A DNA stretch of 64,000 nucleotides from Coraliomargarita sp965656715 (GCA_965656715.1 CBFHLR010000015.1:1-64000), one strand, 5' to 3'. Shown: positions 35,555 through 45,898, numbered from the stretch's first letter. Program-made: numbers and translations. Notes: generated from the sequence alone by a model not told the origin.

Positions 35555-37519
35555 TTATTCAGATGCAGCCAGCGCCTGCCGCTCCAGAATATCGGTAATG
35601 ATGTCGCAGGCCTGTCGGATGTTTTTGATATACGGCTTGTCCAACTTGTCTGCTCTCGCCCCACCTTGGATGGAACGCACGCGAAGCTCATCGATGGCGC
35701 CGACAAAGACTTCAAGCTGATCGCTGTAAAACAGGTAGTTAAGCGTCCTCAGGTTGATCTTCCAGTTCTCAAACTGGAGGTATTCCTTGACCTTTTGCTC
35801 AGCGGCTTGGCTTCCAAAAGCGTTCCAAGCCACCACTGCAGCAGTGACACCTGCGGGCGGATAGGCGTCGTCCATAACCGCGCTAATCTCAGCCTCATAG
35901 GGGGCCAGGTCCTGCTTACTTTGCGAAAGCAGTCCCAGCGCGCCCCAATAACGAACAAATCGGCTCGGACTGCTCAACAAGGCCACTTGTTGCTTGGTGA
36001 TGTCCGCGCCCCGGAAACCGGAAAGCGATGCGGCCGCATAGACTTCCTTGATCGGATAGTTATTATCATCCAAGCGGAACTCGTAGGCCGTGCCATCTTT
36101 TGAAATCAGCTCGATGTCGTATTCAGGCAGCAACAGGACATCGCGCTTTGAAACGAGTTCGTCTTGCAGCTGTTGGCGCATTTGCTGGAGTCGCTTCTGC
36201 TGCGCCGGATCGCTGGCCAGGTTGTTGGTTTCCCAGGGATCTTCTTTGATGTTGAAGAGATATTCCGCCGGACGCGGCACGAAGAGGCTTTCCTGCAGTG
36301 CATCCAACTTACCGTGGCCCAAATCATCACGCATTTGCTGCATGATCTCGGAGATTTCGCTGTAGGTCTTATAGCGTTCTTCGGGCATGAAGGCCATAAA
36401 GTTACGGGCGTAGAAATACTCGCCATCGGTAACTCCCCGCATGAGATCAATTCCATCGCCGGAACGGTCAGCGGAAAGGACGAGGTGATCGGTGGGTGGA
36501 CTGCGGTCTTCCCCCATCAAGATCCGGCCGTTCATAGTCTCCGGGATCGTTCCTCCCGCCAGACTGATCAGTGTTGGGCCGAGATCTTCGAAGCTGACCA
36601 GTTCATCCGTCACCGAGCCCGGCTCCCCCCATGCTGAGAGGTGTTGCCATTTCTCGGGGATCGAGATGATAAATGGAATCTGATACGCCATGTTGATGCC
36701 ATTCTGCTTCGCGCGCGGTATGCCTTCGCCGTGGTCGGCATAGCAAAAGAGTATCGTATCCTCACGCAGTCCGTCATCCTCGAGTCGTTTGAGCAGCTCG
36801 CCGATTTTCTTATCCGTGAGTCGGATCGAGTTATACACGCGAGCGAACTGCTTGCGCATTTCCGGGCTGTCTTTCAAGAAGGGGGGCATATCGAACGCGT
36901 CATCGCCAATCTGCTGCTCCGGCCCCAGGTTGTTGAGCACCAGTTCTTCATACCATTCGAAGGGTTTCGACATCGTCCGGGATTGATGCGAGTCGTTGTG
37001 ATTAAACACACAGAAAAACGGCTCGTCCCCCTCTCGATTCCACCAACCGACCACTCCGTCGAGCGTCCACGCTTCGTGCTTTTTCAACTCGCGGTCGGCA
37101 ATTGCATAATCCTTTTTGCCGCAGTTACTGGTAAAGTAGCCGACCGATTTCATATAATACGGAAAGCCTTTGATGAAATCGGGTATTGGATAGGCGCTGC
37201 GATGGTTGCCAGTGCCCATTTCATAGGTTCGGACACCCGTAAAGATCGTTGAGCGACTCGACGAACAAACCGCTCCGGTTGCGTAAGCATTTGTGAAACG
37301 AACGCCCTCGCGCGCCAAACGATCGATATGCGGGGTGCGCGCATCTTTATCGCCATAGCAACCGATAAAGTGCGGTGAGGTATCCTCCATCGTGATCCAG
37401 AGAATATTCGGCCTGTCCTGAGCCTGCCGAACGGGACTGTCGGCCGCGCACGCTGAAAGCGTGCCCAATAAAAGAGCCACCACGGCGGAACAACATCTGT
37501 TCAGTTTCAGATTCTTCAT
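35555..37519 (-). CDS. S1-type sulfatase with C-S-S-S-R motif and HEAT-like tail (copy 1)
   Basis: Exported sulfatase of 654 residues from the ATG at 37519; an in-frame start at 37564 exists. A likely lipoprotein signal (LLLGTLSAC) precedes PNILWITMEDTSPH, where a Glu-Asp pair replaces the usual Asp-Asp. The nucleophile motif is CSSSR (Cys85), with Ser in place of Pro or Ala. GKKDY and HNDSHQSRT follow. Residues about 500-640 (QVALLSSPSRFVRYWGALGL) look like HEAT repeats, an unusual addition for S1 enzymes. It closely matches the 37983-39902 product. Confidence 0.92.
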   Translation of the reverse strand: MKNLKLNRCCSAVVALLLGTLSACAADSPVRQAQDRPNILWITMEDTSPHFIGCYGDKDARTPHIDRLAREGVRFTNAYATGAVCSSSRSTIFTGVRTYEMGTGNHRSAYPIPDFIKGFPYYMKSVGYFTSNCGKKDYAIADRELKKHEAWTLDGVVGWWNREGDEPFFCVFNHNDSHQSRTMSKPFEWYEELVLNNLGPEQQIGDDAFDMPPFLKDSPEMRKQFARVYNSIRLTDKKIGELLKRLEDDGLREDTILFCYADHGEGIPRAKQNGINMAYQIPFIISIPEKWQHLSAWGEPGSVTDELVSFEDLGPTLISLAGGTIPETMNGRILMGEDRSPPTDHLVLSADRSGDGIDLMRGVTDGEYFYARNFMAFMPEERYKTYSEISEIMQQMRDDLGHGKLDALQESLFVPRPAEYLFNIKEDPWETNNLASDPAQQKRLQQMRQQLQDELVSKRDVLLLPEYDIELISKDGTAYEFRLDDNNYPIKEVYAAASLSGFRGADITKQQVALLSSPSRFVRYWGALGLLSQSKQDLAPYEAEISAVMDDAYPPAGVTAAVVAWNAFGSQAAEQKVKEYLQFENWKINLRTLNYLFYSDQLEVFVGAIDELRVRSIQGGARADKLDKPYIKNIRQACDIITDILERQALAASE

Positions 37520-37618
37520 TTCTAAGTTCTTACTTCGATCATGGGGGCTCATTCTAAGCCGCAACGCGGGTAACGTAGAATGTTTATACGATTTAGAAAA
37601 TTTAACCAGCTAATGAAT

Positions 37619-37957
37619 TCATCTTGTTGGGTTAAGGTCGAACTCTCGCGAGTCCTGCTGTTTGGATTTTGATAAGTTAGCCAGAGCATCCAGCTTCTTT
37701 TCTAAACGCTTGATTTCCGCAGATGCGATGCACGCTAGTGCAATGAGTGCAAACACCAAGCCATCATCACTGTTCACGGCGAGCTGCCCCAGATAAACAA
37801 TGCCGACTAAAAGTGGCAGTGTAACAAGCCAGCCCTTGATACTCTGAGGGCTATAGTAGTCCCAACGCGATTGCCCGACAATCCGTTCCAATTCAATTCG
37901 CCTTCGCTGCTCTTTGAGGATCAGCTCTGCCTGTGCGTCTGAAGGTGACTCATTCAT
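37619..37957 (-). CDS. Small membrane protein of unknown function
   Basis: Protein of 112 residues: a charged N-terminus (ELILKEQRRRIELERIVG), two hydrophobic segments (about 42-61, WLVTLPLLVGIVYLGQLAV, and 67-82, GLVFALIALACIASAEI), then a coiled-coil-like Lys/Glu-rich tail. It lies in the same direction between two paralogous sulfatases, 25 bases after the stop of nothing else but 25 bases before 37983, so it was probably carried with the duplication boundary. No family recognised. Confidence 0.6.
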   Translation of the reverse strand: MNESPSDAQAELILKEQRRRIELERIVGQSRWDYYSPQSIKGWLVTLPLLVGIVYLGQLAVNSDDGLVFALIALACIASAEIKRLEKKLDALANLSKSKQQDSREFDLNPTR

Positions 37958-37982
37958 TTATGTGGAACAGACTACCTGAAGC

Positions 37983-39902
37983 TTACTCGGCTGCGTAGAG
38001 CGCTTCTCGTTCGAGGATTTCGAAGAAGATAATGCAGGAAGTGCTGACATATTTGAGGCGCTGTTTTTCCGACTTATCGACCTTGGCCTTGCGGCAATGA
38101 TCATTGAGTTCGTTGACGGCATCGATGAAGGGCTCACGGTTCTCGACATAAAACAAATAGTTAATCGCCATCAATTTGATGAACCAGTGGTCGTGCTTAA
38201 AATACTCCTTAATTTTTTCTTCCGCAGCCGGGGCCTCGAAATTCCGCCACATCACTGCGGCTGCGGTCACACCCGCGGGTGGATAGCTGTCGCTCATCAC
38301 TGCGGCGATCTCCGTTTCATAGGGCGCCAGATCCTGCTTGCTTTGTGACAGTAAGCCCATGGCTGCCCAATAGCGGACAAAGCGGTTTTTGTCCTTCAAC
38401 AAAGCCACCTGTTGTTTCGTCACATCAGCACCACGGAATCCAGAAAGCGACGCTGCCGCATAGACCTCTTCAATGGGATAGTTGTTGTCGTCGAGGCGGA
38501 ACTCATAGGCGGTGCCCTCTTGGGAAACCAGACCGATTTCGTATTCCGGCAATAAGTGCACATCACGCTCGGCAACCAGTTTGGCTTTGAGCTGTGCGCG
38601 CATCTTCTTCAGGCGCTTCTGCTGAGCAGGATCGTCGGCAAGGTTCTTGGTCTCCCACGGATCTTCCTTAATATTGAAAAGAAACTCCGGTGGACGCGGA
38701 ACGAAGAGGCTTGCCTGCAGTTCGTCCAATTCCCCCTCCCCCAGATCCTTGCGCATCTGCTGCATGATCTCGGAGATTTCGGTGTAGGACTTGAAGCGCT
38801 CCTCCGGCATGTAGGCCATGAAGTTGCGCGCGTAGAAATAGTCGCCATCGCTCACTCCACGCATCAGCCCGATGCCGTTGTCGCAACGATCAGCGGAAAG
38901 AACCAGGTGATCAGTTGGCGGTGTGCGGTTCTCGCCCATCAAAATCCGCCCGTTCATGTGCTCGGGAATGCTGCCACCCGCCAAGCTGATGAGCGTCGGA
39001 CCCAAATCCTCAAAGCTGATCAGCTCGTCGGTGCTGACGCCGCCCGTGCCCCATGGGGAGAGATGTTTCCACTTTTCCGGGATCGAGATGATAAAGGGAA
39101 CCTGATAACTGATATTGATCCCGTTTTGCTTGGCACGCGGAATCCCCTCGCCGTGATCGGCATAGAAAAAGATGATCGTATCCTCGCGTAATCCATCCGC
39201 GTCCAACTTGTCGAGTAGCTCACCTATGCGAATATCCGTCAGTTTGATCGAGTTATACACGCGGGCAAACTGCTTGCGCATTTCCGGGCTATCTTTCAAA
39301 AACGGCGGCATCTCGAACGCATCCTCACGAATCTGCTGCTCCGGCCCCAGATGTTTGAGCACCATGTTTTCATACCATTCAAAGGGTTTGGACATCGTTC
39401 GGGATTGATGCGAATCGTTTTGATTAAAGACGCAGAAGAACGGTTGATCGCCTTCGCGATTCCACCAGCCGACTTTACCGTCCTTCGTCCACGCCTCATG
39501 CTTCTTCAACTCAGCGTCGGCTAAACTGTAGTCCTTCTTGCCGCAGTTACTTGTGAAGTAACCGACCGCTTTCATGTAATAGGGAAAGCCTTTGATGTAA
39601 TCCGGAACCGGGTAAGTGCTGCGATGGTTGCCGGTTCCCATTTGATAGGTTCGAGCTCCCGTGAAGATAGTTGAACGACTGGACGAGCAAACCGGGCCGG
39701 TCGCGTATGCATTCGTGAAGCGAACTCCGTCACGCGCCAAGCGGTCAATATTCGGAGTGCGCGCATTCTTATCACCATAACAACCGATAAAGTGCGGCGA
39801 AGTGTCCTCCATGGTAATCCAGAGGATATTGGGTCTCTCTTCAGCGGCCGCTGCAAGCGAGCCGAGTAAGAGGAGTAAAACTGTGTAGAAAGCTGCTTTC
39901 AT
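37983..39902 (-). CDS. S1-type sulfatase with C-S-S-S-R motif and HEAT-like tail (copy 2)
   Basis: Secreted sulfatase of 639 residues with signal peptide (about 1-20), PNILWITMEDTSPH and CSSSR at Cys72. It also has GKKDYSLAD, NQNDSHQSRTM, FYADHGEGIP and a HEAT-like C-terminal region (LLKDKNRFVRYWAAMGLLSQ). It is nearly colinear with the 35555-37519 product. Differences lie mainly in the last 60 residues and in the signal peptide (Sec type here, lipoprotein-like there). The shared Ser in the formylglycine motif suggests a subfamily trait. Confidence 0.93.
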   Translation of the reverse strand: MKAAFYTVLLLLLGSLAAAAEERPNILWITMEDTSPHFIGCYGDKNARTPNIDRLARDGVRFTNAYATGPVCSSSRSTIFTGARTYQMGTGNHRSTYPVPDYIKGFPYYMKAVGYFTSNCGKKDYSLADAELKKHEAWTKDGKVGWWNREGDQPFFCVFNQNDSHQSRTMSKPFEWYENMVLKHLGPEQQIREDAFEMPPFLKDSPEMRKQFARVYNSIKLTDIRIGELLDKLDADGLREDTIIFFYADHGEGIPRAKQNGINISYQVPFIISIPEKWKHLSPWGTGGVSTDELISFEDLGPTLISLAGGSIPEHMNGRILMGENRTPPTDHLVLSADRCDNGIGLMRGVSDGDYFYARNFMAYMPEERFKSYTEISEIMQQMRKDLGEGELDELQASLFVPRPPEFLFNIKEDPWETKNLADDPAQQKRLKKMRAQLKAKLVAERDVHLLPEYEIGLVSQEGTAYEFRLDDNNYPIEEVYAAASLSGFRGADVTKQQVALLKDKNRFVRYWAAMGLLSQSKQDLAPYETEIAAVMSDSYPPAGVTAAAVMWRNFEAPAAEEKIKEYFKHDHWFIKLMAINYLFYVENREPFIDAVNELNDHCRKAKVDKSEKQRLKYVSTSCIIFFEILEREALYAAE

Positions 39903-39922
39903 TTTCGTCTCATTGCTGGGGT

Positions 39923-41287
39923 TTATTTCTTCTTATTTTTAGATTTGGGAGCGCGCGGTAACTCCGGAACTTCCTGCTTCGGTAGCCAAGTCGCGAGTTT
40001 CGCTTTCAGCGGGGCATACTCGGGATTGCTCGCCTGATTGGTCCATTCATACGGATCCTTCGCGTTGTGATAGAGCTCTTCGTCGCCGTTCGCGTAGCGG
40101 ATATAACGGTGCGTTTCGGTGCGCACGGAATGGTTGCCACGTCCATGTGTGGTAATCGCGGGATAGGCCCAATCCGCGGTGGGATCCTTCAGCAATGGCG
40201 TAATGTCATGCCCCGAAACATGCTCTGGAGCTTCGATTCCGGCCAACGAACATAGGGTCGGATACACACTCATCAAATCAACCGGCTTGCTGGATCTGCT
40301 CCCAGGCGTGGTCACTCCGGGCACCACCCAAATATACGGCGTGCGAGCCGGCTCCTCCCAGAGTGCAAATTTATGCCAACGCTGTTTTTCACCCAGCGAC
40401 CAACCGTGATCGCTCCACAGCACGATGATGGTATTGTCCAGATGCGGACTATTTTCGAGCGCATCGAGCAGACGGCCGATATTCATATCGGCATACAGAA
40501 TCGTCGCCAAGTAGGATTGAATGGCTCGTTCCCACTGGTTATTGACCAGCATTCTTTGATGCTTCGAGGTGGACAACATCTGCAGCGCCGCTGGCGGCAA
40601 GTCATCAATGTCCCCCTCTTTGGTGAGCGGACGTTGAATGGACTCAAGCGGAAAGGGCTCGTAATATTTTCTCGGTGCAACGAATGCCAGGTGTGGCTTA
40701 TAGATACCGCAGGCGAGAAAGAACGGCTGATCATCCTCACGCTGCAGGCGCTCAATGATGTAGTCGACCGAATGCCAATCGATGATGTCTTCGTCTTTCA
40801 AATCCGGATGTATTGTATCATTCAAAAATCCATCCTCTACTTTCACGCCGCGACCATGCAGCGAGAGCCCTTTCGAGTTCATATACTCCGACCACTCCTC
40901 CGGATAATACTGCATACCATGATACACCTTTCCGGCACCCGCCACATAGTAGCCGGCATTCAAGAACTGGGCGCTTAAGCCCTCGCCCGATTTCTGTGCA
41001 TTCTGCCAGGTGTGACGATTCTCATACGCGCCACTCACCCAGGGTCGGCGTCCGCCCATGACTGCGACACGCGACGGCTCACAGGCGGGGACCGCACATT
41101 GCGCATTCTCAAAGGTCAGCCCCATGTCAGCCAGTCGCTGGATATTTGGAGTCTTCGCTTGTGGGTGTCGGCCAAGTGGCTCGATCCAATGGTTCAAGTC
41201 GTCAACCGCGATAAAGAGGACATTCGGCTTTTGGCCAACTGCGATCGAACTCAACAGCAGTGTAGTGATTAATAGGATACGTTTCAT
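39923..41287 (-). CDS. S1-type sulfatase, iduronate-2-sulfatase-like
   Basis: Secreted sulfatase of 454 residues. Signal peptide (1-18), FIAVDDLNHWIEPLG and formylglycine site CEPSR (Cys69) followed by GGRRPWVSGAYENRHTW, which resembles the iduronate-2-sulfatase group (S1_7). GAGKVYHG, CGIYKPHLAF and LWSDHGWSLGEKQRWHKF support this. The C-terminus ends in a Lys-rich tail (PKSKNKKK). Members of this group act on 2-O-sulfated uronic acids or galactose residues; the specificity here is open. Confidence 0.94.
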   Translation of the reverse strand: MKRILLITTLLLSSIAVGQKPNVLFIAVDDLNHWIEPLGRHPQAKTPNIQRLADMGLTFENAQCAVPACEPSRVAVMGGRRPWVSGAYENRHTWQNAQKSGEGLSAQFLNAGYYVAGAGKVYHGMQYYPEEWSEYMNSKGLSLHGRGVKVEDGFLNDTIHPDLKDEDIIDWHSVDYIIERLQREDDQPFFLACGIYKPHLAFVAPRKYYEPFPLESIQRPLTKEGDIDDLPPAALQMLSTSKHQRMLVNNQWERAIQSYLATILYADMNIGRLLDALENSPHLDNTIIVLWSDHGWSLGEKQRWHKFALWEEPARTPYIWVVPGVTTPGSRSSKPVDLMSVYPTLCSLAGIEAPEHVSGHDITPLLKDPTADWAYPAITTHGRGNHSVRTETHRYIRYANGDEELYHNAKDPYEWTNQASNPEYAPLKAKLATWLPKQEVPELPRAPKSKNKKK

Positions 41288-41318
41288 ACTCTCTGACTTC
41301 TACACGATAAGTTTATAA

Positions 41319-42914
41319 TTACTGAGCCGCTTGCTCAATTTTCAGGCGTTCCACTTCAGTCAACAGCTCCGCCCGCATCTGTTGAGCGATGGGTGCATAT
41401 TCCGGGTTGTCGGCTAAATTGACCCGCTCGAAGGGATCTTTGTCCAAATTGATGAGCTGCACCGGATCGAAATAATTCGGGTAATACTCGTCGGCATAAT
41501 AACGCATCCCATGCCAGCCAACTCGACGCTCTTGCTTGGTCTTCTTAAAAATTTCGGTTTGCCCGCTCATGACCGCCTCGCGGATCTTATCCGGTGCAAA
41601 GTATTCGATGTATTTATACTCCCCTTGAATCAGGGCGCGTGCGTAATTGACTTCCAACAGAATCGACTCGTGGCCCTCAAAGCTGGCATCACCGAACAGC
41701 AGCGGGGCAAAACTCTTACCATCGATCTTCGCTGCGTCAGGAATGCGGGCACCGACCACTTCGGCTAAAGTTGGCAGCAGATCGATATTCGCACACAGCG
41801 CATCCGTGCGCCACTGCTGGTTAAACTTCGCCGGCCAGCGAATGACACAGGGCACGTGTGCGCCGCCATGCGGATTGTTTTTGGCGAGCTTCTGGTGGTC
41901 ACTCAGGTAAATGAAAATGGTGTTTTCGTAATTACCGGTTTCGCGTAATTTCTGTTCAATCGCACCAAGGGCATAATCCACCATTGTCAGACTGTCCGTC
42001 TCGTTTGGATTGCCGCCCGCATCACGAATCTGTTGCCGCGCGACTTCGACGTCCGGCAAAACACCCGGAATCGTATCAAGCATGCCAAGCGGAGTTTTGC
42101 GCCGCGCTTCTTGATTAAATCTTGTCCGTCCAGCCCCGGAAACGCCGTGTGGGTAGTTCACTGAAAAATAGAGAAAGAAGGGCTCGTCCTTGTTGGCTTC
42201 CAGGAAATCGAGCGCGCCCTCGGTGCACCAATCCAGATTGAATCCTTTCAGCTGTTTGGGGAAATATTTGGACTCGGCATTATCGAAATAAATACGATCC
42301 GCATAATCGCACTGATACAGTTCTTTGATCTCAGTCACGAAGTCCCAGTGGGCGTCCGCCAGTTCCGCTGCCACTTCCGCGCTTAGCGGATCTTGCGTGG
42401 TGTATTTCTTATACAGCGCACTCATTTTGTAATAGCTGTCTTCGCAGTGCAACTTGCCGACGATGCCGGTCCGGTATCCGGCCGACCGAAACATGCCGGG
42501 CAGCGTATACTGCCCCTGCTTTACGTGCGGAGTCCAATCGATCAGATGCACCGACTGCCCCGGCTCAAAATCGTTTTTCAGGTTATACGCAGTCGAAGCA
42601 TACTTACCGGTAAGTAAGGAGAAACGGCTGGGAGTGCAGACCGGCGAGGTGATGAAGAATTGGTCAAACAGCAAGGACTGCTCCACCAGTTTATTGGTAT
42701 GCGGCGTAACGATCACCGGAAAGTCCGGCTCGTCTGCTTCGAGCCGTTCGCTCGAGGAAACCTGCATCAGGTCATAGCCCTCAGCCATCCCGGAAAAGTC
42801 CAGATCGTCCATAAAAAAGACGACTACATTGGGCTTGTCCCCAGCCCACACCGAACATGCCGAGCCGATGAGGATGAGCAGTATTGCGATCTGGAGCTGT
42901 ATCCTATTTTTCAT
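41319..42914 (-). CDS. S1-type sulfatase, 531 aa
   Basis: Secreted sulfatase from the ATG at 42914, which starts a clean signal peptide (MKNRIQLQIAILLILIGSA); an in-frame ATG at 42929 is possible. FFMDDLDFSG starts the metal site, followed by a long insert before CTPSR at Cys93. GKLHCEDS replaces GKWHLG. YLSDHQKLAKNNPHGGAHVP is a clear S1 signature, with His in place of Asn after the Asp. It has an extended region (about 190-290) absent from its neighbours. Confidence 0.93.
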   Translation of the reverse strand: MKNRIQLQIAILLILIGSACSVWAGDKPNVVVFFMDDLDFSGMAEGYDLMQVSSSERLEADEPDFPVIVTPHTNKLVEQSLLFDQFFITSPVCTPSRFSLLTGKYASTAYNLKNDFEPGQSVHLIDWTPHVKQGQYTLPGMFRSAGYRTGIVGKLHCEDSYYKMSALYKKYTTQDPLSAEVAAELADAHWDFVTEIKELYQCDYADRIYFDNAESKYFPKQLKGFNLDWCTEGALDFLEANKDEPFFLYFSVNYPHGVSGAGRTRFNQEARRKTPLGMLDTIPGVLPDVEVARQQIRDAGGNPNETDSLTMVDYALGAIEQKLRETGNYENTIFIYLSDHQKLAKNNPHGGAHVPCVIRWPAKFNQQWRTDALCANIDLLPTLAEVVGARIPDAAKIDGKSFAPLLFGDASFEGHESILLEVNYARALIQGEYKYIEYFAPDKIREAVMSGQTEIFKKTKQERRVGWHGMRYYADEYYPNYFDPVQLINLDKDPFERVNLADNPEYAPIAQQMRAELLTEVERLKIEQAAQ

Positions 42915-42956
42915 TACAATGCGTTTCAACGACTCTAGCGATAGCGGAAACTATTG

Positions 42957-44322
42957 TTACTTAACCGACTTCTTCTGGGTTGTTTGAGAGGGGCGAATTT
43001 GACTTTTTGCAGGCTGTCCATTTTTATTCAGCGGACCCGGCATCTGCTGATCCCACTGCGCGTAGAGTGCACGCAACTGCTCGGCAATCTCGGGATTTTG
43101 ATCGATCAGATTGGTCGTTTCGCCAATATCCGCCTCGAGGTTGAATAGCTGCGGTTCGTTGGAATAGACGTAGTATTCTTCGGCCTCGGCGACATCGCCA
43201 TTGGGAAGGATCTCAAAATCCTTGTGCTCCCAGCCGACCTGATTCGTCAGCTTCCATTTGCCTTTGCGGATCACCCACGAGTCACGGTTCATCGCCCAAG
43301 CCAGCCATTCGTGCTGGGTCTCTCTTTCACCGGTCAGCAAGGGAAACAGACTTTTCCCATCGATCTTCTCAGGAACAGTCTCTCCGGCCATCTCAACAAA
43401 GGTCGGAAACAGATCCATCGTCGAAACGATTGCCCGATCGTTCACCTTGTTTTGCGGCAGTGTGCCCGGCATGCTTACGAGCATTGGGATGCGGATCCCG
43501 CCTTCACCAAACATGTATTTGAATCCGCTCAGCGGGGTGTTGTTGGCGTAGGTATTGATGGTCCCACCGTTATCTGAAATGAGCACCACCACGGTGTTTT
43601 CGCGCTGTCCGGTCTGCTCCAGGGCGTCCAAAATACGCGTGATGCTGTGATCCAGTGCCAGCAGGTTAGCCAAATAGCAACGACGCCCTTCCGGATCGAT
43701 TTCGCCCATGTGGCCCCATCGCACCAGGAATTTCGCAGACGATCCCTTATTCGGCTCCCAATAGGGATAGCCCCACTCTTCTGCCTCGCGATCCCATGGA
43801 ACGTAGCGCGCACCTGTTTTCTTTGCCCAACTCTCTTCGACCACAAAGGTCGGATAGTGAACCGCATTATGCGCCACATGCAGATAGAAGGGTTTGTCTT
43901 CCTTGTCGCGCTTGATGAATTCAACCGCCTTGTCCGTTAGCACCTCGGTGATAAAGCCATCCTCAAAGGAAACTTCCTCAATTTGATCATAGCTCGCACC
44001 GAGCCCATTGACGGCGAGCATCGGCCCCACGACATTGGACCCCATATGGGTGATCGGCTTGCCCTGGAGAGCTTCGCGCGCCATGACCGCATCCCGGTCC
44101 TTGGCGCTGAGTCGGATATAGTCCCAGGTGTGCCGGATGTAGCCCAAATACTCCTCAAAGCCATGCAAGGTCGGCAGGTGCTTGGGCCCGCCGTTCATGT
44201 GGGTTTTGCCGTATTTCGCCGTGGTATAGCCTGCATCGAGGAGCGCTTCGGGAATCGTCTGCTCCTCCAGCGGCAAGCCACCATTGGCATACCAGTAATT
44301 GCCCCAACGCTGCTGATAGCGC
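42957..44322 (-). CDS. S1-type sulfatase B, N-terminus lost in assembly gap
   Basis: C-terminal part (455 residues) of a sulfatase. The sequence resumes at RYQQRWGNYWYANGG, which in S1 enzymes follows directly after the CxPSR motif, then YGKTHMNGG, HNAVHYPTF, ISDNGGTINT and FGEGGIRIPML. The signal peptide, metal-binding Asp pair and formylglycine Cys must lie in the 99-N gap or beyond its nominal length. It is read as one frame with sulfatase A only because the gap length is a multiple of three. It ends in a Lys-rich tail. Confidence 0.88.
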
Positions 44323-44421
44323 NNNNNNNNNNNNNNNNNNNNNNNNNNNNNNNNNNNNNNNNNNNNNNNNNNNNNNNNNNNNNNNNNNNNNNNNNNNNNN
44401 NNNNNNNNNNNNNNNNNNNNN
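44323..44421. other. Assembly gap (99 N) between two sulfatase genes
   Basis: The left flank is the middle of sulfatase B and the right flank is the late part of sulfatase A. The missing C-terminus of A plus the N-terminus of B would need well over 33 codons, so the real gap is longer than 99 bases. Confidence 0.9.
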
Positions 44422-45773
44422 AGCAGGTAGTCGACGCCTTTGTCAGACTCGCCCATAAATTCCGGAAGCAAATCACGGCTATCCTTAGCCGCCCCTTCGG
44501 GAAGCTCGACTTCGAGCAAAGTTGCAAACGAAGCGATTAGATCAATCTGTCCAACTGTTGCATCCGAGACGCCCGGTTTCACTTTAGCCGGCCAAGAGAC
44601 CACAAATGGGACGCGTGTGCCGCCTTCGTGAGGCATATACTTTCCGCCTCGATACGGGCCGGAGCCGTCGTGGCCGCGATCGACTTCCTCACCTGGGTGC
44701 GTTTTTCTGCTGATTGATGAGCCGTCCTCATAGCCGTCGATATAGACTGGGCCGTTATCGCTACTCAATACGATGAGCGTATCTTCAAGCACGCCCTTTG
44801 CTTTGAGCGCCTTGATCACTTCGCCGACCTTCCAGTCAAACTCGACCATCGAATCGCCGCGTGGGCCCAGCTCGCTCACACCCTGAAAGCGCTTGTTCGG
44901 CGTGCGGGGCGTGTGGATTGCCTGCGATGGGAAATAAAGAAAAAAGGGCTCACCCTTCTTCTGCTTTTTGATGAAGGCCTTCGCTTCATCCACCAGCACA
45001 TCGGACATGGTGTAGTCATCCCAGAGTGCGGCCTTTCCGCCGACCATGTGGCCAATGCGTCCGATACCGTTGATCACGCTACCGTTGTGGCCTTTAACAC
45101 TCACCATGGCAGTCATTGCCTCCGGGTTCGTTTTGCCAATCGGATATTGCGTGCTGTCAGGCTTGTCGGTGATCGGAGGACCGGAAATGTAGATTGGGTC
45201 GTTCGGATCGTAGTTCACCACCCGATAGTTGCGCAGATACACACAAGGCACGCGGTCGTTGGTGCTGGGAACCAGGAATGAATAATCAAAGCCGATTTCG
45301 AGCGGCCCCGGCTTCACTTCGCCGTTCCAGTCGGCAGTGCCGACTCGGCCTTCACCGGGCCCCAGGCCCAAATGCCACTTGCCGATCACGGCTGTGTTGT
45401 AGCCCGCTTGCTTAAATAGATCCGCCAAGGTAAAGGTGTCCGGCTTGATCGCCAGCGGCCCGCCCGGAGCAATCACACTCAACTCATCGCTGCGGAGTGG
45501 ATGAGTGCCCGTCAGCATCGCAAAGCGTGAGGGTGAACACACCGAGGAAGAGCAATGCCCATCGGTAAAGACCAAGCCCCCATCTGCGAGTTGGTCGATG
45601 TTCGGGGTCGGAATCATTTTGGATCCCGCGTAACCGACATCGGCATAGCCAACATCATCGCCGTAAAGGATCACAACATTTGGGCGTTCTGCGGCAAAGG
45701 ACGAGAGCGCACTCGCCACACAGAAGATTCCAGTCATCAAGCGACGCGTAAAGCGTGGAGCGACAGTATTCAT
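44422..45773 (-). CDS. S1-type sulfatase A, C-terminus lost in assembly gap
   Basis: N-terminal 450 residues of a secreted sulfatase, starting at the ATG at 45773 (AAGAG about 6 bases upstream). Upstream in-frame ATGs at 45794 and 45881 are less likely; the latter would overlap the promoter. It has YGDDVGYADVG, formylglycine site CSPSR at Cys79, GKWHLGLG, SQAIHTPR, SSDNGP and PHEGGTRVPF. It is a canonical S1 enzyme, arylsulfatase A-like. First gene of the operon extending to 35555. Confidence 0.92.
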
Positions 45774-45853
45774 TTTTACTCTTGGGTATATCATTTTCAG
45801 TTCAAATTTTGATCGTGAGGTAATTCTAGGGCACGAGGGCACTGACTCAGCTA

Positions 45854-45898
45854 AGTCTAACCGATTCACGGAACCACACAAGCTACTGATTTCAGTAG
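45854..45898 (-). promoter_or_regulatory. Palindrome-regulated promoter of the sulfatase operon
   Basis: Perfect palindrome CTACTGATTTCAGTAG (45883-45898), one base, -35 TTGTGT (45881-45876), 16-base spacer, -10 TAGACT (45859-45854). The ATG at 45773 is 81 bases after the -10. It would control six sulfatases and the small membrane protein down to 35555. Confidence 0.85.

Noticed and set aside
42957..45881. One 974-residue double sulfatase
   Set aside because: The frame passes through 99 N and lacks both the first enzyme's C-terminus and the second enzyme's N-terminus; treated as two partial genes.
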